NCBI GenBank assembly: GCA_019096195.1
Contig: JAGTXK010000229.1
Location: 124,001-188,000, forward strand
Direction: 5' to 3'
Length of the DNA: 64,000 nucleotides
Origin: Boletus sp. NGJ
Taxonomy: Eukaryota; Basidiomycota; Agaricomycetes; Boletales; Boletaceae
Below, one piece after another: positions 10,656-20,470 of this stretch (position 1 is its first letter; every line of letters begins with the position of its first letter). Under the pieces are notes generated by a model. The model worked only from the letters and a program-made list of their open reading frames with translations, ran no database searches and had not been told where the DNA came from. Made by a program: the position numbers and the translations under genes.

Positions 10656-11800
10656 GTTCAGGGAGCGACTCGGTTACTCATATGGAACTTGAAGATAGGG
10701 GGTTGTCAAGACCCTGGGTTTACCGCGGCGACACGCCGTGTGACTGTTTCTTTTTTTTTCGCGACTTCGCCGCCGTGCGTCTCTGAGAGGGGCATGTACT
10801 GCCGACGTTTGGTGAGCCTCTAGACGAGTTCCGACAGCCGCGATTGGTCGTAAATTGGGTTTGGGTTGTGCCAAAGGTAGACGCCACAGGTCAGTTCCAA
10901 GCCTGCCGGTGGTGTTGAGCGTTTCACCCAAAGTCTCAGAGCATCCTGTAAGAACCTAGGTACGTGGTTAATCGCTCTATCCCCGCAGACAAACGGTCGT
11001 ATTTTGTACCTAGTAGTAGCCTAGTAGGTACGGCGTCAATGCATTGGAACACTTGGTCCCGACATACCTGACGGACACACGCCAAAATCAAGCTGATGAG
11101 TCCGGGGAATGTGATCTTATCGGTGTATGTCAAGCCGAGTCAGCTGGTGGCATGCCTGAGGATTTTCATCAATTGTTTGATGACCGGCCTGCCAAAAGTC
11201 AATGCGAACATCCGCTGGATATCGATCAGACATCCCGTCGACACCCAAGTGACACCCGGACCGGGGATTTACATAATTTTACTGCAATTGTGGTAATGGT
11301 GGCAGACTTGGCGTCCATGTAGTGTACGTCTTCCGCGACGTTCACGCTCGTCTCGCCAAATCGTTGAAAGCTGACACCAAGGAGTTTATCTACACGTAAC
11401 GTGTATCTGATAGGTCCCCAAGCGGCAGGGGGTTTACGTTGGCCATGAAGAAAAATTTGTTCTTCGGCGGAGCAACAGCTGAGCGGCATTCACAGCGAGA
11501 TTATTAGCGGTCCGGGGCACAGTAGGCTACCATTAATATATGATGTTAGTCATGTATTCGCACCTGGCGGCCCAGTTATTAAGACCACGATCAAGTTTGC
11601 TTGTGTCGGGCACATTGAAGCTGATTTTGTGGATTGAATGCTTCGTTTGTTGACAATGTATTGAGAACTGCGATTGGGAGGGTGATACCCTGGCTAATAT
11701 TGACAGTTGTCGATGGTGAGACAACGTGCTTGAGGACGAGATGACGGTTGGGAATACTGGTGCCTGAATTCCCATTCCTGGGCGGGACAACGTGATTGCA

Positions 11801-12549
11801 CAGAAGGGTTACCAGGAGTAGGTTGAGGGGTGAATGTGAGTAGTAGACACACAAAGCTAGAGAGTTAGTGTAGACTGCGAAATGATATGGGCAAAAGCCT
11901 GAAGGGCTGTCCGGCCCGAAGCGCTGTCGTAGCTGTCAGAGTGAGCTGCGAGGGTGGGATGGGCACCAAACAAGTCAGAGGTTAAGACCGAATGGCGCAA
12001 CGAACGATAGGATATCTCCCGAGATGTCTTGTCGAACGGCGGACCTGAAGAGGGAGTGGTGGGTGGGTGCGGCACAATGCAGGAGCTAGGACGCTCCGAA
12101 TCGTCGGCTGAAGTTGCAGCGAGGCGGTGGACCTGTACTGCTTCGCTTACCCATTGACATGCAGTGCTGGACTATACGTCAGACGTGACTGGCCTAGACT
12201 GCCAGTATGGCGGCGGAACTCCTAATGATCAGCGAGACATAGTGGAGGGAGTTCAAGGTGCTCGACACTTGAGAGAGGCAGGAGGCCGGAAGAGAGAAGG
12301 CAGAGAGGTGCCGAGGGAGAGCGAGCAGGGAGAGGAGTTCCACAGAGCAGAACTCCGAGTAGCCAGAGCATTCGCATGATCTGCGAGCTAGAGTGTCGTT
12401 CCTCACTGGCCTGGACACCGTCTTATGTGTAGAACCGATGGCGATATCCCAGTAGTATGGATTGGGAGATTCAAGTTGGACTCGGAGTGAGATCAGTCGT
12501 ACTAGGGAGTTCTGGGTCCAATCAGTGGACCGCACGGCTCATAACCTGT
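11801..12549. other. Inter-unit spacer
   Basis: No gene is recognised. The spacer is moderately GC-rich, with several medium open frames on both strands and no family resemblance. The purine-rich tract at 12270-12340 accounts for the longest one. Confidence 0.35.
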
Positions 12550-12729
12550 TGAACCTAGGTACAGCGTTAATCACTCTATCCCCTAAGATTAAAGATTGCA
12601 TTATCATATACCTGGGAACGGCGTTAACTATATGCCCTGTAATGTCAGTCTAGCCTGAGTTCGGGCGCACCAACCACAACAACGATGTGCAGAAAATAGT
12701 ATGTGATTATGTAACCAACGCGCAGAAGG

Positions 12730-12939
12730 TTGATCTACTGTGACCCCGACCTCGAAGACGCAGTCCTACGCCTTGGGGACATTATCGATCCAGTCCACCA
12801 TGTTGGTGTAGACGGTTTATCAAGCAGTCTGAGATTATTCTTGGTATACCAGTCGCCTTCCGGGATCGCAATCCCGATATTCGGCTCCGAGACAGGAAGA
12901 TACCGCCGTGGAGGATGGTTCTTATGCGTGGTTAGTTGA
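12730..12939 (+). other. Conserved frame inside the repeat unit (unknown)
   Basis: A frame containing DLEDAVLRLGDIIDP, HHVGVDGLSSSLRLF and VYQSPSGIAIPIF is recognisable again, diverged, on the minus strand at about 36110-35870 (unit 5: DLEDAVLRL, then DIIDPAHHVGVDDLSSGLRL in another frame) and more weakly in unit 3. It is always convergent with the peptide gene. A splice-like signal (CAAGGTGCAAAAC...TGTCCACAG) follows it at 12970-13021. It may be an exon of a partner gene or an exon-derived relic. I do not recognise the protein. Confidence 0.4.
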
Positions 12940-13225
12940 GTCGTTGTCACATTACGGACATGCCTGACCAAGGTGCAAAACATCATCTCTCTGCCCCATC
13001 CTATTCTGACTGTTGTCCACAGGGATTGAACACGTTATCGTTATCCTCCCGATTTCATCCTAATATGAATCGCAATTATCCTCAACAGCTTTCCTCCATT
13101 CACTTCCCCGCATCGTTGATCACACCACTTTCTCGATACAATGGGATCCATGCCGAGCTGCATTACGACAGCAAGCTTGGTGAGCACTCTACTCGTCAGT
13201 GATCAAGCACACGGGTTCACTCACC

Positions 13226-13402
13226 TCACGGAGTCGCGGGGAGAGTAGGCGTGATGATTGGGCCTCCCGGGTTGAACGAGAGTGGTGTCTCGGTAGGCCA
13301 AATATTTGGCCCCCCAGGGTTGAACGAGAGTGGCTTCGAAGCAAACGCTGGAGCGGAGAAGAGGGCGAGGACGGAGAAGATTGTGATAACAGCACGCATC
13401 AT
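13226..13402 (-). CDS. Small secreted peptide with internal repeat, unit 4 copy (58 aa)
   Basis: The frame MMRAVITIFSVLALFSAPAF ends its signal peptide at AFA, like the unit 3 copy (ITIFSVLALF is shared). The mature part is a tandem duplication: PLSFNPGGPNIWPTET followed by PLSFNPGGPIITPTLPATP and TGA. The repeat unit is 16 residues, proline/glycine-rich, with no cysteine. A consensus donor (GGTGAGT) overlaps the end of the frame, as in unit 3. A second ATG one codon downstream (MRAV) matches the other copies better and may be the true start. I recognise no characterised relative. Repeats behind a signal peptide suggest processing into short peptides, but no dibasic Kex2 site separates them. 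Confidence 0.65.
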   Translation of the reverse strand: MMRAVITIFSVLALFSAPAFASKPLSFNPGGPNIWPTETPLSFNPGGPIITPTLPATP

Positions 13403-13476
13403 TGAGATAAGAGGTAAGTTCTCGTAACGTGTCTGGATGAGTGTTATGGGTTGTGATTGTGTTATTCCCTGACACG

Positions 13477-13507
13477 TTTATATGTTTCAGCGAGTGACTC
13501 AGTCACT
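13477..13507 (-). promoter_or_regulatory. TATA box and TGACTCA inverted repeat of the unit 4 peptide gene
   Basis: On the minus strand a TATAAA box lies about 78 nt before the ATG. Just upstream (13493-13507) is a 7-bp inverted repeat with a central base, AGTGACTCAGTCACT, which contains the bZIP core TGACTCA (Gcn4/AP-1 type). The unit 3 and unit 5 copies have related but degenerate sequence here. Confidence 0.5.
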
Positions 13508-13790
13508 ACTTATATGGAAGAGATTGTACTTGCCGGTGGTCGTACTTCAAGGCCCTCTGTTCACGCCACACATTTTGTTTCATTTTCATTGTTTGCGACA
13601 TCGCGCCACTGAGAGGGGTAAACTGCGGAGTATTGGTAACTTCAGCATATTCCGGCTAATAGACAACGTTTTGATAGATGCGGTTGCCTGCAAATTGAAT
13701 TTAGGTTGCGCCCGAGGTGGACGCCCAAAGTCAACTCCGAGGGCGGTATTGAACGATCATACCAAGTCTTAGTGCATCCACGGCACCCAA

Positions 13791-14839
13791 ACTCCCTTTG
13801 CGAGCGGACACCATCCAGAACACTGTTTGTAGTCGTCTTGGAGTCTCCACTGGCCCCAGAGTGATGTGTACAACAAGTAGCGTGCGTCCGGGTCGGTCGG
13901 ATGCAAAATAAGCAGCTTACAGAGCGAGCCGTGGTTTACGTTAATTGGCATCATCCGGAGTTCATCCCGGTTCCTTGACTACCGCCCAGCCGCCATCTCA
14001 GCGAATACACAAAGTCAAACGGTGATGGGATATACAGGCAAGTAGGTTCTAGAAATAGTTATTTACCGTGATACGGATCATTTTTATTGTTAGTGCCGTA
14101 CCTTAAGACCGAGATATACACTGCCTCGTACCGCAGACAATCTCATTCAGGAGGAAAGAATTGTGGGATACCTCTCCCCGCCCGACATCATTAGTTTAGG
14201 CCAAATGAGCAACCTCCTATATAGTTCGTTCTTGCTACAATACGACGACGCCACTCCTTAGCAACTGAATCCAAAAACGGCGGATTCTTCTCCTACCTGG
14301 TGGCGAACGGCCCGTCACATGGGATGTGGCATAAAGCCATTCTTATAAAATATTTAGATCGCCCCTCGCGCTCTGCACAATGGTATTAAGGGTTTGCTTC
14401 AGTGAGTCTTTGGCCATAGGGTCGTCTCCTGTGTCAAATCGCCAGTGCAAGACCTCCCACAGACATACTTTTACTGCTCTAAACGCGATGTGTGTGAAGA
14501 GTGATAGCCAGTACCGCCGCCGGGCAACCCCTATGAATCTGATTCTTGCAAACATATAGACCTTTTTTTTCCTTGTAAATCTGCGTAGTTGACCCACTAG
14601 CAGTAATGAGAATGAAAGTAATTGGCATAGTATGGGGCATGCGTGTATACTACCTTCCTGTTTAGGGGTGCGAACATTGACAGTTTGCCGAGACGTGCGT
14701 GAACACCTCAAGTTGACTCAACCAAATCCATTGCGTTTACCACACCCAACACTGCTCGTGCGTCCAGTCTCTATCCCGCACGGGTCAACAATTCCAATCC
14801 AACTTGACGACTTGTTGGACTCCGCCTGCGTTAATTTTG
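13791..14839. other. Intergenic stretch
   Basis: No gene is recognised between repeat unit 4 and the phosphatase gene. The last 200 nt are the likely promoter of the phosphatase gene; CCACACCCAAC near 14740 is the only notable motif. Confidence 0.35.
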
Positions 14840-16678
14840 ATGCCGCAACTGACAGGCAGCCACACGTCTAAACTTAGCGCTGATGCGCCAGCGTCTGAAG
14901 CCTCTCGGGATACACCTGGACAACTTCCAGACGACATTTACAATGCGACGTTGCCACGATGGAGAGCGGCGATTCGTGCTCATCTCGTCAAAGCCGTCGC
15001 TCGTGAGAGTGTCGTGATAGGGCGCCTACAGGCACGTTGTGGAATGGGTTGCAAAAGGCTTGGCTGACTTGGTTCTCTTGGTACTGATAGGCGCGTATTC
15101 GCAGTCCTTGGTTGAACAGCTATTTTCTCTACACCTCTGCGCTTGGAACACACACGTTCTTCATGATCGCACTCCCTATTTTGTTCTTCTTTGGATTTCC
15201 AGAGGTTGGACGAGGGTGAGTACTGTGTTTCGGCACATGATGTCATGCGTTGAAGTGACTTGTTTGTTCTTCCAGTCTTGTAGTTGTTTTGGCATCTGGT
15301 GTCTACTTCTCTTCGTTTATCAAAGACCTCGTCTGTTCACCTCGCCCCTTTGCACCACCTGTAAACCGTCTAAGTGACTCTTTCATTGTCCGTCATTGCT
15401 TATTGGTTAACTCGTTGAATAGCTATTGGCACGCATCACCTCGAATACGGTTTCCCATCAACACACTCGACTAATAGTGTGTCCATGGCGCTCTTTGTCT
15501 TTGGTCAAGTTCACTTGGCCTATTCTGATTTTTCGGCTATATCCAGTACGACTTACTGGATTTCGTGCGGGATTTTGGCGTTATATGCCGTCTCGATTGT
15601 CTTTGGCAGGATTTACACAGGCATGCACTCCTTCACTGACTGTGGTGTGGGCGTGGCGCTTGGAGCCACTCTCTGGGCAGTTTACTCGATCACCGGCGGC
15701 ACGTTCGAGCGTTGGCTGGAGAGCGGATCATGGATCGGTAAAGCGCCATGCTCTCGTATTGCGTTTCTCTTTGACAAACGATGTTCTCGACGTGTGTTTA
15801 GTTCCATTTGTGCTGATGCCGTTGTGCCTGTTGCTGGTGCATTATCATCCGCAACCGGTGGATGACTGTCCGTGTTTCGAAGACGCGATTGCGTTCGTGT
15901 CTGTTGTCCTCGGCGTTTGTTTAGCGCGATGGCATTGTGTTTATTCTGGTCTAGACGGCTTCCTCGACACGGTTATGCCTGGAGGCCAAGGAGATATCTG
16001 GACATGGGATGAAAACTTGCAGTGGTGGAGCCTGGCAGGGGCTAAGATTTGCTTCGGTGCGTCCCGCATTCTCGCAACAAAATCAAAATACGATGACAGT
16101 GACAATAAAAAAATCTAGGAATCCTGATAATATTCATTTGGCGACTTCTCGCGAAATCGTTTCTACATGCGGTTCTACCCCCCGTCTTTCGCGCCTTGGC
16201 GCCCCACTTTGATCTCCCACACCGACGTTTCTACACGCCTGCGACGGATTATGGTCATTTACCTCTGGAGAACGGTCTTCGTCCTATCCCAAGTGTGATC
16301 GATCTTCCCGGCGCGTTTGAGGTGAGTGGCGTAAATGGTTCGGAGCAATCGAGGCAGGCGATCAAACGACGGGGTTTGAACGTGAATGCGGGCCATGAGA
16401 AAATGCATGGAGGAACGGGGACAAGCTCAAGTTTAGAGAATGGGAAATCTTTGGATATGGACAAGATGGGCGTGGTGGCGATGGAGGTGGTGAACCATTA
16501 TGATGCCGATGGTGGGCTTTTTTTTTCCTCTTTTTTCTTTGCGTCGGGGATACGCTAACGTGCTGACCTTGATGTAGTGCTCACCAAGGTTGTCGTCTAC
16601 GCTGGGATTGGGTTTATCAGTTGTGAGGGGATGCCGTTGTTCTTCTCTCTGATAGGATGGGGTATCAAAGCATGGTGA
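14840..16678 (+). CDS. Long-chain-base-phosphate (sphingosine-1-phosphate) phosphatase, PAP2 family
   Basis: Seven exons (14840-15031, 15091-15215, 15276-15373, 15423-15737, 15802-16056, 16119-16511, 16578-16678) give 492 residues with all phases consistent. The lipid-phosphate-phosphatase motifs are in order: KDLVCSPRP (motif 1, KxxxxxxRP), FPSTHSTNSVS (motif 2, PSTH form typical of sphingoid-base phosphatases) and GRIYTGMHSFTD (motif 3). Upstream are LPDDIYNATLPRWR and YTSALGTHTFFMI, both typical of the Lcb3/Ysr3 (SGPP) group. Multiple hydrophobic segments fit an ER membrane enzyme that dephosphorylates dihydrosphingosine/phytosphingosine-1-phosphate. The first intron appears to use a GC donor (AG|GCACGT at 15032). 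The C-terminal 130 residues are poorly conserved and charged, with one more hydrophobic stretch at the end. Confidence 0.9.
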
Positions 16679-17632
16679 AAGGTGCAAGGGGTCGCCACAT
16701 CATCGAATCTGCACCCATTCGGTTGTCGACCGACGCTTTTCGGACCGTCGTGTTTGGTGTGTGAGCATCTGCATGTGTCCGATGTGTCGCAAGTGTCCGC
16801 TCCCCTTTTTTTTTTTTTTTTTTTTGAAAAAAGAACGAAGATATTTCTTCTTCCTTGAGGGTTTAGAACCACCTTGGGATACCCCCCCTCATGGGCCGAA
16901 TTCTTGTGATCTAATGTATCCAATGTCGTCACGAATGCGTAACTTGGGAGGTAGACAGCCAGATGATCGAGTATCCAAGCCGCCACGTTTCCCGAAAGTA
17001 TCACCGTTTTCACGAACTTGAGGATAAGAACCATTCCCACGCATGTTCCGTCGTCTGACTAGATTTTCACGTCGTCGGGAGTCGTGTGACTAGGTATCGC
17101 TACATGCATGAACCTGCTGCCTCACACCTGGCGTCTGCTTTACTCAACAGATGGCGAACAACACTTGGTGTGATATATGGAAAGAATGAAAGAATGAAAT
17201 GTGTACGTGGAAACGTGAGGGATGCCTGGAACCTGGCAACGTGTGCGAGGAAGCCAAGGGCGTTCATATGAGCCTCGAGACGGGGTCTCGTATACTGATG
17301 GGGACGTACCGAGATGGAGAGCCATCATGGTCATCTTGATGCGGTAGTCGAGGACAAGAAATGGGGGTGCGAGAGAGGTATGTATAGTTTTACAAAAGGA
17401 CGATCATACAATTACAATCATGGCGAAAACAGAGGACGAGAAAAAAAAAGAGCCGTCAGAGGCCGTCAAATAAACATCGGTAAAGCCCAGACCGGAGAAA
17501 AATAGAGAGACGTGTGAGGGAAGAAAAAAAAGGGTATCTCAAATCGAGTGCGCATAAAAAAAAGCAAATCACACCATCCCCATTCCCACAGAAACCGAGT
17601 GTCCCGCGGGCTGGGAAATCAATGCACACCCG
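16679..17632. other. Convergent intergenic stretch
   Basis: This separates the tail-to-tail phosphatase and rhodopsin-like genes. It has a poly-T tract (16805-16825) and purine/A-rich tracts at 17440-17560, with no gene-like frame. Confidence 0.4.
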
Positions 17633-18928
17633 CTATCGCTTTGTGGTCATCGGTAGAGAGCTCGTGTCTGTGCTCACAGTCACGGCGGGAAGAACAGACC
17701 CGCCGCTTGCACTGGCGAACATGAGACTAGAAACGTTCGTCTCGGTGGGTGCTGTACCAGTTGTCGACGTGAGCAGAGTACCTCCGGAGAGGTTGAGGTC
17801 GACGGTGGTGAGACCGTTCGAAAGCCCGGAGTCCTTGTCAGAGAGTCCCGCAGTGAGGTCTCTACCGTTTCTAATCACCCGGTAGAGGAAGGTGACGACG
17901 ACGAGAAGATTGCAGACGATGAGAGAGACTGCACTCTATTTATTTGAGCCATTTATCATGGCACGAATTGAGGAAAGGGGATCAAATCGTGAACGAGAAG
18001 AAGGAAGTGCACGTACCTCCATTGATGCTATGAACCCTCCGGTGAAGATGACCGGGTGCATGAGGTATGCAGTATGTGCCACGCTGACAGCGCTAACCAA
18101 GATGCTAGTGGAGAAAACTGAAAGGACCATGATTCTCTGGTCTAAAGGTAACTTTACTCTCCATAGCAGACGAAGCGGGAGAGCCACGAGGATGGCGTCT
18201 GATAATGCATCGGCTGAAGAGCAGGGTGAACAAGCCAGGGATACTAGGCGTGCACTTGGATAAACGTACTGCAGACTTCTGATAGTGCGAGCCAAGTTGG
18301 CATCGGACACCGTATGACAAGGGCGTCGTACCAAGATTTGTCCATGGAACATACGACCACCTTGCAAGTGCAAACGTAGGCCCACATGTAGGCGAACACT
18401 CCACCAGCACCAAAAGCTGCCATACGGACACCCCGAGTTGGCGGAACGATACGGAGCACCGAGAACACGATGGATATACGGGCGAACCATATTGAGCATG
18501 TAAAGAAAAGGATATTCAACCAGATGTATATTATGTGAACGCTGCGTGACTCAGCGGGGGTTGCTGAGCATGGGAAACATCAAGTTAATTGAGATAGATC
18601 AGCACAAGAAAAATGCTCACGCAAAGCCTCGATGTTTATGTATGGGTTGTCAAGTGGTGCGGTGGTTGTCCACATCGCCACCATACAGACGGCATCACAG
18701 ATAAGTGCGAGAGCTGCGAAAAAATCATCCCACCAGAGCCGTCGGATATGATATCGAAACCAAAGTCGAAATGAGGTCAGGATCAGAGCTAACGCATGAA
18801 AGACAGTAACCAAGACTTGGAGCGTGTATTTGATTGGTAATTCACATAGTATGCAGTCAAATTGAAAACTCACTCAAGAGAGCAGATATAACCTCCGGTG
18901 ACGGTGTCCTGGACCCGCTACCAGACAT
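17633..18928 (-). CDS. Fungal rhodopsin-like integral membrane protein
   Basis: Five exons on the minus strand (18928-18874, 18815-18621, 18563-18270, 18213-18017, 17935-17633) join in consistent phases to 347 residues. Landmarks of the fungal rhodopsin-like family (Pfam PF20684) are visible: an N-terminal TPSPEVISALL; helix 1 LVTVFHALALILTSFRLW followed by RRLWWDDFFA; IWFARISIVFSVLRI; a TDALSDAILVALPLRLLW helix; a helix ending SVAHTAYLM; and a last helix AVSLIVCNLLVVVTFLYRV. The tail is Ser/Thr/Gly-rich and soluble. The classical retinal lysine of microbial rhodopsins is not expected in this family, and no light function is implied. Ligand and role are unknown; a surface sensor or transporter-like role is a guess. 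Confidence 0.85.
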
Positions 18929-20470
18929 TTTGCTCTAGCGAAGCGAATGCTTGACCTCTTGAATGGGTCGGGGGAAATGGCCAGCCACTGTCCAGCTGGC
19001 CTGAAAGCTGGGTTTCTTAGGAAGGTTTTGATTGCCAACCTGCAGCGGGGTGTAACATGTAACATATGATACAAAGATCCTGAGAGAGTTTCAGGGACGG
19101 GTCTATGTGGCACATCGAGAGCAACCCTGCAATCCCAGCACAGGGTCTGTGGGTGAGCTAACGAAAGAAAAACCAAACGTGGTCAAGTGGGATGGTAACC
19201 TAGGAATGCGTGGGACGCTTCGGGGTAACAACCTTGTGTTGAGATGCCAACAGGCGAAAAGATCTGCGGTACTCTATTTCGGCTTCGACGGGATCCGGGA
19301 TCATTTGTCAAGACAGAATGTTCATCCGCCTCGAAACAACACTAGGGCCCCTGATAATTCCGCCTGCGCCTAATCTGGACTTGCTGAACATATGGTATGA
19401 GTACCAAATCTGCCTCATTATCTTTGACACCGTGACCGCGCTAAGTTCGTAATCATTGGGTGTGTTCGAGTTCGAAATGGATAGGCGCATAATCACCGCC
19501 CTGATGAACAGGTACGGAAGAATTGAATCCATTTCTGAAACGGAAGTTCGCATGGATATCTTACCCTCCACACAACTATAAGTCTGACATTGAATCCATC
19601 TTGAAATGCGAGACTCATCCTTATTACTCTTGAGGGTTGCTGCCAGCACAAACTTTAACTTTGGCAAGTATGGGTAATACCGTACGTTTCACAGCGGTGC
19701 GCTGAATGGGTCCCTGAAATGTCCACGTTACGCTTTACCCACGTCCTGTCGTTCAGTCGTATGCCGTGTACTCTTAGTTGTGTCATGCACCAACCTAGAG
19801 CGAACAAGCAGAACGGAGTGGATAGTTATACCACAGGGTCTTTAAGGGTCAAGCGGCTCGAACCTGCTAAGTAATAATTTCCTTCTGAGCATGCGACGGT
19901 GGTGATTCTGGGTATCTCCTATGTATTGCAATTGGATTGCGGACACCTCAATGTTTGAGTGGGAAAGAACCCCTTTTGCAATTCGTGTGCCAGGAGTCAT
20001 CGTGACGTACCTTTGCGGAGAAACCGTCGCCGTGAATGACTGTATACCAACTCCCCTTGATCCTTCAGCGAATGCGACTCCTTGGGATGTTCCAATTCAA
20101 GCCAAAAGTACCCTCACCTCTGGACCAAGTTGGGCTGCGACTCGATATTAATGTCGATCTCGCCTGGGATTGTCCGACTGTTCTGAGGGTAGACGCTCCT
20201 GCAAACAAGTTGAGGTCGTGTGCAACTTTGAGATCGAGTCGGACCGTCGGAGTACTAGCGTCATGGACATGAGTCGCGCGACGTGCACCACGATGGTCTG
20301 GATGTCGACTATCTTTGAGGTTTTTCGAGATCAGTTGGTAGTGCTGGTGATATCGATGAAGATCTGACTCTCAAGTTGCTGTGTTTGTGACATTGTAGCT
20401 GTGGTCGAATTGGTGTCGGCCTTGTCTCTTACCACAAGGACCGCCCAACTCGTCGTCAACGTTTCTCACG
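18929..20470. other. Divergent intergenic stretch
   Basis: This lies between the rhodopsin-like gene (minus) and the eIF4E2-like gene (plus) and must hold both promoters. Short frames near 19308-19667 (minus) and 19921-20151 (plus) have no recognisable relatives and are probably chance. At 20520-20800 several frames overlap the Ser/Pro-rich start of the eIF4E2-like gene. Confidence 0.35.

Larger units (their letters stand above)
9950..11800. repeat. Repeat unit 3 (intact peptide gene)
   Basis: This is the best-preserved long unit. It holds the block GGGATCGCAATCCCGATATT near 10023, the CCTCCCGATTTCATCCTG block near 10207, a complete peptide gene on the minus strand with its TATA box, the CAGAGCATCCTGTAAGAACC block near 10937, TTAATCGCTCTATCCCCGCAG near 10970 and the distal part shared with unit 1. 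Order and strand of all blocks agree with units 1 and 4. Confidence 0.7.
12550..13790. repeat. Repeat unit 4 (intact peptide gene)
   Basis: The unit begins with a copy of the GAACCTAGGTAC...TTAATCNCTCTATCCC block (12552-12590). It continues with the conserved plus-strand frame at 12730-12939, the intron-like block ending TTGTCCACAG (13021), the TCCCGATTTCATCC block and the minus-strand peptide gene with promoter. It is collinear with units 1 and 3. Confidence 0.7.

Noticed and set aside
10560-10680. Plus-strand splice-like signals (GAGGTAAGTTCTCG ... GTTCAG) suggesting a plus-strand intron
   Set aside because: The same bases are the conserved leader and TATA region of the minus-strand peptide gene in all copies; no plus-strand coding sequence could be joined across them.
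17936-18499. Single 187-codon minus-strand frame as a complete gene
   Set aside because: Only its 3' half is an exon of the rhodopsin-like gene; the 5' half is an out-of-frame reading of another exon.
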